From Cellvibrionaceae bacterium (GTDB lineage: Bacteria; Pseudomonadota; Gammaproteobacteria; Pseudomonadales; Cellvibrionaceae), in assembly GCA_028281575.1 (NCBI GenBank), contig JANQJP010000015.1, forward strand, positions 1-64,000: 64,000 nt of DNA. The letters are read 5' to 3'. The translations under genes and the position numbers were made by a program. Below, piece by piece: positions 27,558 through 36,947 of the stretch (positions are counted from its first letter, which is position 1; each line of letters opens with the position of its first letter). Under the pieces are notes generated by a model. It was not told the origin of the DNA and did not search any database. It saw nothing but the letters and a program-made list of their open reading frames with translations.

Positions 27558-27853
27558 CTTTCACCAAGTGCTGTGATCTCAGCGGTGAATTGGCGAGTTC
27601 TCTCTTTACTTTTCGTTTTTTTCCTCAAACGCAAATGTCTCCAATCCAAAAAATTTAATCTGCTTGTAATGAGCATCGCGGTCACAACGACGGATCGGGC
27701 GTGTGTTAATGTGGCACTGCAGTGATTGTGCGGTAAAAGGTAGACTTTTATACTGGTGCCTCTTACGCAGGTGTGTACGCGCTTTAGCAGAATTGATAAT
27801 AAAGATGGGCGTGCAGCCATTGTACTTAGCGATAGTTGGTGAGGGGGTGACAA

Positions 27854-29356
27854 ATGGGTGAAATGGGTATTTCGACGCTGACACTGGCGTTTCTGCAAAT
27901 TCTGACATATCTCTTTATTTTCGTTGTTGGCGCTGGTTTTTTATGCGTTGCTGTCATGTACATCAGCGACAAGACCCAAACCCAAAGCACCCTGCGTCGC
28001 AACTACCCGGTGCTCGCGCGATTTCGCTATTTCTTCGAGCACATGGGTGAATTTTTTCGCCAATATTTTTTCGCGTTGGATCGCGAGGAAATGCCATTTA
28101 ACCGTGCGGAACGCTCGTGGGTTTATCGCGCTGCGAAAAATATCGACAGCACTGTCGCCTTTGGTTCCTCGCGAGATCTGCGTCCGCCAGGAACGATTTA
28201 TTTCGTCAACTGCCCGTTTCCCACGCTGGAGCAGGACAGCGCAGAAGCCGCAGAGGTCACTATTGGGCCTTATGTTAAGCATCCTTATACGACCACTTCC
28301 TTGTTCAATATTTCGGGAATGAGCTACGGTGCCATTTCGATTCCCGCCGTAAGAGCGCTTTCGATGGGTGCGCGCGAAGCGGGCATTTGGATGAACACGG
28401 GGGAAGGTGGTCTTTCGCCCTATCACTTGGAAGGTGGCGCAGATATCGTGTTTCAAATTGGCACTGCGAAATTTGGTGTGCGCAAACCAGAGGGCGGTTT
28501 TGATCCTGAAAAGTTGCGTGAAGTAGCAGCGAATGAACGAGTCAAAATGTTCGAGATAAAACTCAGTCAAGGTGCCAAGCCCGGGAAAGGCGGTATATTG
28601 CCGGGTGCAAAAGTTAACGAAGAAATTGCACGAATCCGTGGTATTGGGATTGGCGAAGATGCAATCAGCCCGAACCGGCACCCCGAAGTCAATAGTGTTG
28701 AAGATTTGTTGGACATGATTAACTTCGTTCGAGATACAACGCAAAAACCGGTTGGTTTTAAAGCGGTTGTGGGCGCATACGGTTTTTTTGAGTCCTTCTG
28801 TAAATTGATTGTGGCGCGGGGCATTGAGAGTGCTCCAGACTTTATCACCATTGATAGTTCTGACGGTGGTACAGGTGCTGCGCCGATGAGCTTAATTGAT
28901 AACATGGGCATGCCAATTAAAGAGAGCCTGCCGCTTGTTGTCGATATACTGAAAAAATATGGCTTGCGCGAGCGTGTAAAGGTATGTGCCAGTGGTAAAT
29001 TAATTAACCCGTCAGAAGCTGCGTGGGCGTTTTGTGCGGGAGCGGATTTTGTTAATTCTGCTCGGGGTTTTATGTTTGCACTCGGCTGCATTCAAGCACT
29101 TCAGTGTAATAAGAATACTTGCCCAACAGGCATTACAACTCACGATAAAAAGCTACAGTATGGACTTAAGCCGGAAAGCAAGGCGGAGCGAGTCGCGAGT
29201 TACGCGAAAAATATGACCAAAGAAATAGGTATTATTGCGCATTCTTGTGGCGTTCCAGAGCCCCGGCGTTTGAAGCGATACCATGCACGGATTGTTATGA
29301 GTAACGGAAAATCCGTGAGTATGGACGAACTTTATCCGGAAACGCCTGATAGTTAA
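27854..29356 (+). CDS. FMN-binding glutamate synthase-family protein (GltB-domain only)
   Basis: This 500-residue protein begins with a membrane span (LTYLFIFVVGAGFLCVAVMY) and is otherwise the FMN/Fe-S synthase domain of glutamate synthase (PF01645). Features are FNISGMSYGAIS, GEGGLSPYHLEGG, KLSQGAKPGKGG, DSSDGGTGAAPMS, and CNKNTCPTGITTHD with the cluster cysteines. It lacks the glutamine amidotransferase domain, so it cannot be a normal GOGAT. A good GAGGGGGTGA ribosome site sets the start. Stand-alone proteins of this kind act as methylamine-glutamate-type synthases or have unknown roles. It precedes an acetolactate-synthase-like gene by 165 bases on the same strand. Confidence 0.85.
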   Translation: MGEMGISTLTLAFLQILTYLFIFVVGAGFLCVAVMYISDKTQTQSTLRRNYPVLARFRYFFEHMGEFFRQYFFALDREEMPFNRAERSWVYRAAKNIDSTVAFGSSRDLRPPGTIYFVNCPFPTLEQDSAEAAEVTIGPYVKHPYTTTSLFNISGMSYGAISIPAVRALSMGAREAGIWMNTGEGGLSPYHLEGGADIVFQIGTAKFGVRKPEGGFDPEKLREVAANERVKMFEIKLSQGAKPGKGGILPGAKVNEEIARIRGIGIGEDAISPNRHPEVNSVEDLLDMINFVRDTTQKPVGFKAVVGAYGFFESFCKLIVARGIESAPDFITIDSSDGGTGAAPMSLIDNMGMPIKESLPLVVDILKKYGLRERVKVCASGKLINPSEAAWAFCAGADFVNSARGFMFALGCIQALQCNKNTCPTGITTHDKKLQYGLKPESKAERVASYAKNMTKEIGIIAHSCGVPEPRRLKRYHARIVMSNGKSVSMDELYPETPDS

Positions 29357-29521
29357 TATCTGTGTGTTCATTTGTTGTGTTTTATTCGGATAGTGGATGT
29401 GTCTTTACGCGCCACAACGTTTTTACCATGTGACTTAGTCGCTCTGCGTGTGTCAGAATTCGGGTACCCGGTGCAACTAACCGCGTGTTTCAGAACAATA
29501 ATCTCTCAATAGGAGCAGGCA

Positions 29522-31174
29522 ATGACAACTAACGCATCCGATCTATTTATAAAAGCGTTGGAACGAGAAGGCGTAGAAAGAATTTATGGTGTGCCTGGTG
29601 AGGAAAACTTAGATTTTCTCGAGGCGCTGCGCAAATCCTCAATCGAACTTATTTTAACGCGACACGAGCAGGGCGCAGCGTTTATGGCTGCAACCTACGG
29701 GCGTTTGACCGGGAAAACAGGGGTTTGTGTGGCTACTTTGGGGCCGGGTGCAACCAACTTTGTTACTGCCGCGGCGTATGCTCAGCTGGGCGCATTTCCG
29801 ATGATGATGATTACCGGACAAAAACCAATTAAGCACAGCAAGCAGGGGCAATTCCAAATTGTCGATATCGTCGACATGATGCGGCCTATCACGAAATACA
29901 CCAAGCAGATTGTTAACGTTAATATGATTCCGAGCATTGTGCGCGAGGCATTTAGAGTGGCGGAAGAAGAGCGTCCTGGTGCTGTGCATTTGGAATTACC
30001 TGAAGATGTGGCCGCTGAGCCGGTTGATGAAAAAACCACGCCAATATTTTCGAAGAGTCGTGTGCGTATTCCCCACGCAGATGAATGTGTGATCGACGAG
30101 GCCAAAACACTAGTAGAAGCGGCCGAATTTCCGTTGTTGCTAGTCGGTGCCGGGGCAAATCGCAAGCGCGTAAGCAAGGCGCTTACCGAGTTTGTTAACG
30201 CCACGGGTATGTACTTTTTTAATACGCAGATGGGTAAAGGTGTGATTGATGAGAGCAGTGACAAATTTATTGGCACTGCTGCACTTTCCGACAACGACTA
30301 TATTCACTGCGCGATTGATCGATCAGATTTGATTATTAACGTTGGCCATGACGTCGTTGAAAAACCACCGTTTTTTATGGAACACGGTGGCAAAAAAGTT
30401 ATTCATGTCAATTTTAATTCTGCAATTGTTGATAACGTTTATTTTCCTCAATTGGAAATTGTTGGCGACATCGCTTCATCGATAAGTCGTTTGACGCAAA
30501 AGCTCGGTAAGCTCAACGATGATTACAGTTATTTTGAACGGGTGAAACAGCAATTAGATGAGCGAACAGCTCGAGACACTAAAGTGGCTGATTTTCCAAT
30601 GACACCTCAGACTCTTGTTGGTGCCGTGCGCGAGGCCATGCCCAAAGACGGTATTATTGCCCTCGATAACGGTGTCTATAAAGTATGGTTTGCGCGCAAT
30701 TACGATGCGTATGAGCCCAACACCATTTTGTTGGATAACGCACTGGCGACAATGGGTGCGGGTTTACCTTCGGCAATGGAAAGTGCACGTTTATACCCAG
30801 GACGCCGTGTCATGGCCATCTGTGGCGACGGTGGCTTTATGATGAACTCACAAGAGCTTGAAACCGCAGGTCGTTTGGGGCTGAACTTAATTGTGTTGAT
30901 TCTCAATGATAGTTCTTATGGCATGATTCGATGGAAGCAATACGGCATGGGCTTTCAGGATTATGGGCTCGAATTTAATAACCCGGACTTCGTAAAATAT
31001 GCAGAGAGCTATGGCTTACATGGGCACCGTGTCGAAAGCACCGAAAGTTTTGTTCCACTTGTGAATTCCTGTTTCGAGCAAGGCGGCGTCCATTTAATTG
31101 ACTTACCTGTCGATTATTCTGAGAACACCAAGGTGCTTATTGACGAATTAAAAGAAAAAATCTGCGTTGTCTAA
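29522..31174 (+). CDS. ThDP-dependent acetolactate synthase-like enzyme
   Basis: This 550-residue carboligase is close in layout to catabolic (AlsS-type) acetolactate synthases. It has RHEQGAAFMAATYGR with the activating Glu, GPGATNF, GDGGFMMNSQE and NDSSYGMIRWKQYG for ThDP/Mg binding. No regulatory subunit gene is present, which favours a catabolic or specialised role. The ribosome site AGGAGCAGGCA precedes the ATG. It is 14 bases ahead of an aldehyde dehydrogenase gene, so the pair probably handles a 2-oxoacid-derived aldehyde or acetolactate-like compound. It is distinct in sequence from the ThDP enzyme at 15.9-17.8 kb. Confidence 0.88.
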   Translation: MTTNASDLFIKALEREGVERIYGVPGEENLDFLEALRKSSIELILTRHEQGAAFMAATYGRLTGKTGVCVATLGPGATNFVTAAAYAQLGAFPMMMITGQKPIKHSKQGQFQIVDIVDMMRPITKYTKQIVNVNMIPSIVREAFRVAEEERPGAVHLELPEDVAAEPVDEKTTPIFSKSRVRIPHADECVIDEAKTLVEAAEFPLLLVGAGANRKRVSKALTEFVNATGMYFFNTQMGKGVIDESSDKFIGTAALSDNDYIHCAIDRSDLIINVGHDVVEKPPFFMEHGGKKVIHVNFNSAIVDNVYFPQLEIVGDIASSISRLTQKLGKLNDDYSYFERVKQQLDERTARDTKVADFPMTPQTLVGAVREAMPKDGIIALDNGVYKVWFARNYDAYEPNTILLDNALATMGAGLPSAMESARLYPGRRVMAICGDGGFMMNSQELETAGRLGLNLIVLILNDSSYGMIRWKQYGMGFQDYGLEFNNPDFVKYAESYGLHGHRVESTESFVPLVNSCFEQGGVHLIDLPVDYSENTKVLIDELKEKICVV

Positions 31175-31188
31175 CCGGGATTGAAACC

Positions 31189-32571
31189 ATGCATGAAATT
31201 ACTTCACCGTTTGACGGATCACTGATAAAAACACTACCGACAAATACGCTTGAAGATGCGGAAGCCATGCTGGATAAAGCACGTTCCTTATTTAAGGATC
31301 GCGATGGCTGGCTGCCACCGCACGAGCGTATCGCCATATTAAAACGTCTCGCCGCATTGGTTGAAAACGAAGCTGACGACTTTGCGATGCTTATTGCGCG
31401 TGAAGGTGGCAAGCCGCTTATGGATGCAAAGGTAGAAGCCGCACGTGCAATTGATGGCATTCATCTCGCAATAAAAGAACTGCCGCATGTGATGCGCGGC
31501 GAAGAAATTCCGATGGGGCTTACTCCTGCGACGCAAGGACGCATGGCGTCTACGGTATATGAACCTGTTGGTGTTGTCGTTGCGTTGAGCGCGTTTAATC
31601 ACCCGTTGAACCTTATTGTGCATCAAGTGATTCCGGCTGTTGCCGTGGGTTGCCCGGTGATTGTAAAACCTGCCAGCACAACCCCATTAAATTGTTTACG
31701 CCTATGCGAATTACTCACGCAGGCCGGCCTGCCCGACGGCTGGTGTCAGCCGATTATTTGCGAAAATGATGTCGCAGAAAAACTGGTGACCAGTCATAAA
31801 ATTCATTTTATGACCTTTATCGGATCGGCGCGTGTGGGTTGGATGCTGCGCAGCAAGCTTGCACCAGGAGTTCGTTGCGCGCTCGAACACGGTGGCGTCG
31901 CGCCGGTAATTGTCGGTGAAGACGCAGACCTCGATACAATTGTTCCGTCATTGCTAAAAGGCGGTTTTTACCATGCCGGGCAAGTGTGCGTATCTGTACA
32001 GCGTATTTATGCGCCAAGTGATAAAGCCGAGGCTTTGGCGGAAAAACTCGCTGAAGGGGCAAAGGCACTTGTTGTTGGCGACGCGACACTTCCGGAAACT
32101 GACGTTGGGCCGCTGATACTCCCACGCGAAGTTGAGCGGGTCCACACGTGGGTCAGCGAAGCTGTTTCAGGTGGTGCCGAATTAAAATGCGGCGGAAACA
32201 AACTCTCCGACACGACCTATGCTCCAACGGTTATTTTCAATCCTCCAGCAGATGCAAAAGTGTCCACCAATGAAATTTTTGGCCCGGTTGTCTGTGTATA
32301 TGCTTACGATGACAGACTGGAAGCAATTGAGCGGGCGAATTCTCTCGACGTGGCGTTTCAAGCAGCGGTTTATACTCGGGACTTGGAAACCGCGTTGGAT
32401 ACAGCCGAACGTTTGGATGCCTCGGCAGTGATGGTTAATGACCACACGGCATTTAGATCCGACTGGATGCCTTTTGCTGGTCGACGTTCGTCTGGATACG
32501 CGGTCGGTGGTATTGGTTATACCATGCACGATATGGTGCAGTTGAAAATGACGGTGTTTAATCGTTCGTAA
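31189..32571 (+). CDS. NAD(P)-dependent aldehyde dehydrogenase
   Basis: This 460-residue protein has the ALDH fold: YEPVGVVVALSAFNHP for the cofactor site, VIVKPASTTPLN with the conserved Lys, CALEHGGVAPVIV with the general-base Glu (LEHGG in place of the usual LELGG), HAGQVCVSVQRIY with the catalytic Cys, and EIFGPVVCVYAY near the end. It oxidises an aldehyde to an acid; the closest groups are glyceraldehyde-3-phosphate/phosphonoacetaldehyde-type ALDHs, but the substrate is open. It is cotranscribed with the ThDP enzyme (14-base gap), which may supply its aldehyde. Confidence 0.9.
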   Translation: MHEITSPFDGSLIKTLPTNTLEDAEAMLDKARSLFKDRDGWLPPHERIAILKRLAALVENEADDFAMLIAREGGKPLMDAKVEAARAIDGIHLAIKELPHVMRGEEIPMGLTPATQGRMASTVYEPVGVVVALSAFNHPLNLIVHQVIPAVAVGCPVIVKPASTTPLNCLRLCELLTQAGLPDGWCQPIICENDVAEKLVTSHKIHFMTFIGSARVGWMLRSKLAPGVRCALEHGGVAPVIVGEDADLDTIVPSLLKGGFYHAGQVCVSVQRIYAPSDKAEALAEKLAEGAKALVVGDATLPETDVGPLILPREVERVHTWVSEAVSGGAELKCGGNKLSDTTYAPTVIFNPPADAKVSTNEIFGPVVCVYAYDDRLEAIERANSLDVAFQAAVYTRDLETALDTAERLDASAVMVNDHTAFRSDWMPFAGRRSSGYAVGGIGYTMHDMVQLKMTVFNRS

Positions 32572-32599
32572 TAAAAAAGCTACCAACAAAAAACCTTAG

Positions 32600-32704
32600 C
32601 AGCCTGCTGAAAAAATCAATGATATTGCCTTCGGGTTGTTAGCGCGTGGGCACAAGCCTGCAGAGCAAGCCCTTGTTGATTTGGCGAAAGAAGTGAGGAA
32701 CTAG
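32600..32704 (+). pseudogene. Remnant of an unidentified coding region (34 codons)
   Basis: A protein-like frame starts abruptly after a TAG and reads QPAEKINDIAF, then GLLARGHKPAEQALVD and LAKEVRN before a TAG. It has no start codon or ribosome site, so it looks like the tail of a deleted gene. The family is not recognised. Confidence 0.3.
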
Positions 32705-32708
32705 ACCT

Positions 32709-33746
32709 TTACTTCGTTACGCCGCGGCAGGAAAAATTGGGAATTTTATTATTTTTTTGGATGCTGACCCGGTCATATTTTTTTACCTGATTTGCCAAGT
32801 CCGCCTTGCCAACTTTAATATAAGCCCGCCTTTCCTGAACGCCTTTAATGACATTTGCTGTACCGATTTTAGTTACCGAACTTCCGTCCTGGATAGCGCC
32901 AATTCTTTCTATCATAACGCTGTCGCCACGCTCAAATCCCGCGCCAATACCGCCACTGATTTCGAAGAGGTGAATTTCACCATCGCTATGGTAATTTAGG
33001 ATATAGGCTTCAGGACTAAAATAGTCGCTTAGTAAATGACTGGCACATTGAGAGAGGTCCTTGAGTACAGCTTCGCGCAGCTCTTGTGAAAGCTGTTTAT
33101 TTACGCCTGCTTCCTCTGGACGTTGACAGCTGCCGAGCGCTTTAAAACTATCGCTTTTCTCGGCGACAAGATTCCATTTTTTTACGCGACGTTTCAATGG
33201 AAGTTCTTCAATTTCAAATGAAATTCCCGCACGTGCTTTGTATTTACATTTGCCTGGCCGGGGTTTGTCTTCTTTATCGACAATATTTTTAACATGATTG
33301 CTAAGTGGCGTACTGTAGCGCGTTTCCAGACTGGATTCGTCCATTACACCGATAATAATCGCATTGGTTTTTTGTGTGCCCGTCGACTCGATGCCCTCTA
33401 ATGATTTTCGTTGAGCGAGTTGAATTTCCCGCTGAATATCTGCCCGGCTGGTGGAGGCGACTTCCAGAAATTTCACTTTGGAACGGTTTAATGTGCGGTT
33501 AATACGTCCGAGTAATTCCTGTTGAATCCTGAGCTCATCCTGTATACCTTCGAGTGAGGCCAGTGTGAACAATACACGCGTGGGGTTGCCTTCCAAATCG
33601 GAGTCATGAGGTTTATTGGCTTCTGGAAAATAATCCCTTTTCGGCGGAATATCCGATTTGGTGGGCATAAGTTGGCAGGCGCTAAGCATGAATGTGCTGG
33701 CAACTACAATAAAAAAACGTGTGATATACATGGTCATTTTTTTCAC
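32709..33746 (-). CDS. Lipoprotein with a CsgG/FlgT-like C-terminal region
   Basis: This 345-residue protein has a lipobox (FMLSACQLM). The middle has a mixed alpha/beta domain (TRVLFTLASLEGIQDELR through NAIIIGVMDES). The C-terminal 90 residues resemble the curli CsgG or flagellar FlgT end domain: GDSVMIERIGAIQDGSS, then VTKIGTANVIKGV and KKYDRVSIQ. It is preceded on the same strand by an LPP20-type lipoprotein gene ending 12 bases upstream. Such pairs are known around outer-membrane rings and secretion pores. The exact role here is unknown, and the domain match is by eye. Confidence 0.55.
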   Translation of the reverse strand: MKKMTMYITRFFIVVASTFMLSACQLMPTKSDIPPKRDYFPEANKPHDSDLEGNPTRVLFTLASLEGIQDELRIQQELLGRINRTLNRSKVKFLEVASTSRADIQREIQLAQRKSLEGIESTGTQKTNAIIIGVMDESSLETRYSTPLSNHVKNIVDKEDKPRPGKCKYKARAGISFEIEELPLKRRVKKWNLVAEKSDSFKALGSCQRPEEAGVNKQLSQELREAVLKDLSQCASHLLSDYFSPEAYILNYHSDGEIHLFEISGGIGAGFERGDSVMIERIGAIQDGSSVTKIGTANVIKGVQERRAYIKVGKADLANQVKKYDRVSIQKNNKIPNFSCRGVTK

Positions 33747-33758
33747 AGGAAAAATTTG

Positions 33759-34751
33759 TTAAGCATTGTTAATAAGCGTTTGTAGAATATCGGTTTGCTC
33801 CAGTTTGCGGTAGAGTTTTTGGTGCAGTGCTTTGTGTCCCTTATTTCGACCGTAAACAACAACGCTATCTTTAACGTGGAACTGTGACAGAACATCATTG
33901 TGTTTATCGATAAGTCTCAGCCACAAGGTGCCGTCCACGTATGTTTCACTGCCGATGCGTTGGGTTTCATACTTCAGCGACAGTGAAATAAATGCACTTT
34001 TTTTGCGCGCCTTCTTCATTCTAATATCTTCATTTGCCAGTTGTTGACTGACAAGCGCATCTAGCGAACGAATCTTTGTTTCGTTGTTTAAACCCACAGC
34101 TTTAAATTTGCTGTTATGGTCCAGTGACTGCTTGTAGCGTGCGTAAACACCTTCGTCTTTTCGGTAATTATCGCCGTCGAAGATTTTCAGCAGCGTGGTG
34201 TTGTTAAATTGTCGTTCAGCAATATTGCGCTTTTCCTGCAATCGCCACCAACTCGAAAACGAAGGTTCCTTATTTAGGTCAAGTACTTGTCTGAGTGTCG
34301 AACTATCGCGTTGCAGTGCTGCCTGTTGTTGGATTACCAACGCTGACTTCGCTAGTTGAGCGAGTGCGTAATAACGGTTGGGACAACGCTGTTGGTGCTG
34401 CCTGGTGATCTGTGCGCTCGCCAGTGTAATGTCGGAGACGACTACCTGTGTGTGACTTTCGAAGACCTCGCGCACATAGTTGCCATCCTGGATCATAGTA
34501 AGATTGGCTTCGGAAGCGATGCTTGAGCTTATCTGGCTGGCGAGGTTGTTAAATGCTTCGTGCTTGGCTTCTTGCAGGCTGATGCCTTCACCGCTGGCAG
34601 CTAGCGAATGCGCCGCTGACGGGGGTTCTGTGAACCAGGAGGGAAGCGGTTTTTGCGGTCCGATACATTGGATTGATCCACAGCCACTTAGTGCGATAAG
34701 TGCGTTGAGCAATACAGCTCGCCACGACCAACGTCTGATGCTAGCGCTCAT
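33759..34751 (-). CDS. LPP20-family lipoprotein
   Basis: This 330-residue protein has a lipobox (ALIALSGCGS). An LPP20 domain (PF02169) follows: LPSWFTEPPSAAHSLAASGEG, then a helix with AKHEAFNNLASQISSSI and an end strand with RYYALAQLAKSAL. The rest is helical with a basic C-terminus. LPP20 domains occur in FlgP and in envelope lipoproteins that work with CsgG/FlgT-like partners. The next gene downstream on the same strand encodes just such a partner. Confidence 0.7.
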   Translation of the reverse strand: MSASIRRWSWRAVLLNALIALSGCGSIQCIGPQKPLPSWFTEPPSAAHSLAASGEGISLQEAKHEAFNNLASQISSSIASEANLTMIQDGNYVREVFESHTQVVVSDITLASAQITRQHQQRCPNRYYALAQLAKSALVIQQQAALQRDSSTLRQVLDLNKEPSFSSWWRLQEKRNIAERQFNNTTLLKIFDGDNYRKDEGVYARYKQSLDHNSKFKAVGLNNETKIRSLDALVSQQLANEDIRMKKARKKSAFISLSLKYETQRIGSETYVDGTLWLRLIDKHNDVLSQFHVKDSVVVYGRNKGHKALHQKLYRKLEQTDILQTLINNA

Positions 34752-34836
34752 AGCCTGACTGTTCTTTTCAAATGCCTGTTGTGAGAGGGGAATTTGATGA
34801 TACAGATATGGCGGCGTGTTTACGAGGGGCGGTTAT

Positions 34837-35895
34837 TTAAAAACTTTCACCGAATACACGTGAGATGCGCTCTATTTCCTTTCTTGCCGCAGTTGCGATG
34901 CGTTTTTGTGCGGCTTTGATTTCAGCGTTTTCCTCCTTGAGGCAACCGATCACAACAATATTCTCGTCGTTGGATTTATTTGCCGGTCCGGTGTAGTTAA
35001 AGCTTCCCCAAATAGACACTGCATCGTCAATGGTCATAAGTTTATGGTGAAGTTTGCCGAGTTTCCCCCGGTTTCCAGCCACCCCCACAGTGATCCCTGC
35101 TTCTTTAAGCCCGTGCGAAGCCGCCCATTTTTGGTTGGCCATCCGCCGGTCGAGAACGGCATTGACTTTAATGCCATTTCTGCTCGCGGCGATTAATGCG
35201 TCGTCGATGCCGGACGAATTTGAGAAGGTAAACACGGCGAGATCAATCCGCTTTCTCGCCTTTAATATGTGCTTCATAATTTCCATTTCTGGCGAGTGGT
35301 CGGGTGCAAACAAGGGTTTCACTTGCATGCCAGATACCAGAGCGATCTTTGGTTTTTCTTCTCTATCTAAACTGAACTTTCCAAAATTGCCTCTTTGAAT
35401 TTCCTTAAATTCTTTTTTATAGGCATTCGCGACTTCAGCGTCATTAATTTCTACTATATGATTTAGATTCCTGGTAACACCTGTGGTTGTGAAATTTGTT
35501 GATCCAGTGAGCACCCTATTGCCGAGAATCATAAATTTCTGATGGAAAATATCGGTGTTAAAATCGCTTTTTACATCGACTGTCGAGCGCAGCATCGCGT
35601 TGTATAAAAAGCGATTTATTTCGTGCCTGCCTTTGGGCTCGAACGCGTCGAGCGGTATTTTCGCGCCGAGTAAATAACTTTGCTCAATTACAACATCAAT
35701 CGTCACGCCGCGTTGTCTGGCTTTGATAATAGCTTCCGCTATCGGTCGATGATCTATTTCCTGTACTGCGATCATCAATTTTTGGCGACGTTTGGCGGAG
35801 TCAATAAATGCGATGATAGGATCAACCAGGCTATCGGGTGCCGATTGCTCTTGAGGGCCGAGGTGAATGGTGATATTTCCTTCGCGAATAGGCAT
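34837..35895 (-). CDS. Phospholipase D-like protein with one altered HKD motif
   Basis: This 352-residue protein contains two PLD repeats. The second motif is complete (HHKLMTID, followed by GSFNYT). The first reads HQKFMILG followed by GSTNFT, so the usual Asp is replaced by Gly. This resembles the minimal HxK(x)nGSxN forms of nuclease- and cardiolipin-synthase-like members. No signal peptide is visible. It may be a nuclease or a phosphodiesterase. It sits in a row of envelope and secreted protein genes on the same strand, 27 bases after the metzincin gene. Confidence 0.8.
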   Translation of the reverse strand: MPIREGNITIHLGPQEQSAPDSLVDPIIAFIDSAKRRQKLMIAVQEIDHRPIAEAIIKARQRGVTIDVVIEQSYLLGAKIPLDAFEPKGRHEINRFLYNAMLRSTVDVKSDFNTDIFHQKFMILGNRVLTGSTNFTTTGVTRNLNHIVEINDAEVANAYKKEFKEIQRGNFGKFSLDREEKPKIALVSGMQVKPLFAPDHSPEMEIMKHILKARKRIDLAVFTFSNSSGIDDALIAASRNGIKVNAVLDRRMANQKWAASHGLKEAGITVGVAGNRGKLGKLHHKLMTIDDAVSIWGSFNYTGPANKSNDENIVVIGCLKEENAEIKAAQKRIATAARKEIERISRVFGESF

Positions 35896-35922
35896 GTGGC
35901 CGTCCTTTTTCCTGTCTGCGCA

Positions 35923-36912
35923 TTACAGTCTGATTACGTTGAAGTCGTAACAGCTTCTATCGTGAATAATCTTGTAGTCGCCTTTGCTTAGCGCCCATAC
36001 GGAGCATCCGTAACTGCGGCGCAACCAAGCTGCGACGTAGGGGGCTTTGCCGGCAATGTCACGATCACAGGTTAGGATTTTCACGACTGCGCCGTAACGG
36101 TAGTATACCGTTTTCCAACTACATCCGTCCTGCATGGGTGTCAAGCCGTGCGATAATTGAAGGTGTCGATGATCGACGAAATCCTCGGCTTCGTTATTTA
36201 CTGCAAGGCTGGCGTCTGCTTCTTCAGGTTGACCCGCTGGAACACCGCAGGGACTCCCTTTACATATATCTATTCGCGGATTGGAAAACACATGTAATCT
36301 GGATGCCTGAAATGACGAATAGTAAGCCATGATAGTGCGGAAATTTTCGGTTTCTCCATGGCCGCGTGCGTAGGTGTACAGTACACCACCTTCCGGGTCT
36401 TCAATGAAATCGTGCCTTAAGCCCATATTGTGGCCAATTTCATGAGCGAAGGTTGTAACGCTACATCTGGGATCTACTACTGAAAAAGCCCAATCCGGTG
36501 ATACGGTGACATAAGCTATCCCGCAGTAATCATCGATTGGAGAAAGTTGTATAACAAAGTCCGCAGCGTACTGATCCCGCAGTGCTGCAATGGTGTCACT
36601 GCTTCTTATATCAGTTAACGTTGCACGGCTATCCGCATCTCCGGCATCCTCATAAAATTCGACGGTGGCTGAACGTATTTCTAAGTCTATATCGCTGTCA
36701 CTGAAGATATCATTTACTTCATCAACCCATGTTGCGACGGTTGTTTCAACACCATTTGTACCGTTGAGACGTTCTTCCGTAAAGTTATCATATAAAACGA
36801 GTATATCAATTTTGTTTGTTGCCGATGCTGTCTGGGATATTGCAAGCAGGCTCAGTAAGTTCGCCAGCATAACGAAAAAGTTTTTCACGTACCTAACGTT
36901 TGTTATTAACAT
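35923..36912 (-). CDS. Secreted metzincin zinc metalloprotease
   Basis: This 329-residue protein has a signal sequence (MLANLLSLLAISQTASA) and the extended zinc site HEIGHNMGLRHD (His157, Glu158, His161, His167), with a Met-turn in RTIMAYYS. This is the metzincin pattern of the M12/reprolysin and peptidyl-Asp metallopeptidase groups. A Cys-rich C-terminal part of about 70 residues (DGCSWKTV, LTCDRD, YGCSVWAL, RSCYDF) probably folds as a disulphide-bonded lectin-like or substrate-binding unit. It follows by 35 bases a gene for a membrane-anchored protein that could be its inhibitor or chaperone (inference). Confidence 0.85.
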   Translation of the reverse strand: MLITNVRYVKNFFVMLANLLSLLAISQTASATNKIDILVLYDNFTEERLNGTNGVETTVATWVDEVNDIFSDSDIDLEIRSATVEFYEDAGDADSRATLTDIRSSDTIAALRDQYAADFVIQLSPIDDYCGIAYVTVSPDWAFSVVDPRCSVTTFAHEIGHNMGLRHDFIEDPEGGVLYTYARGHGETENFRTIMAYYSSFQASRLHVFSNPRIDICKGSPCGVPAGQPEEADASLAVNNEAEDFVDHRHLQLSHGLTPMQDGCSWKTVYYRYGAVVKILTCDRDIAGKAPYVAAWLRRSYGCSVWALSKGDYKIIHDRSCYDFNVIRL

Positions 36913-36947
36913 TATTATTCTCCAGTGAGTGTATTATTTTTCTCCGA

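Noticed and set aside
27606-27908. Minus-strand frames of about 100 codons between pgpA and the glutamate-synthase-like gene
   Set aside because: They overlap the start of the real gene and lack start signals; composition is unconvincing.
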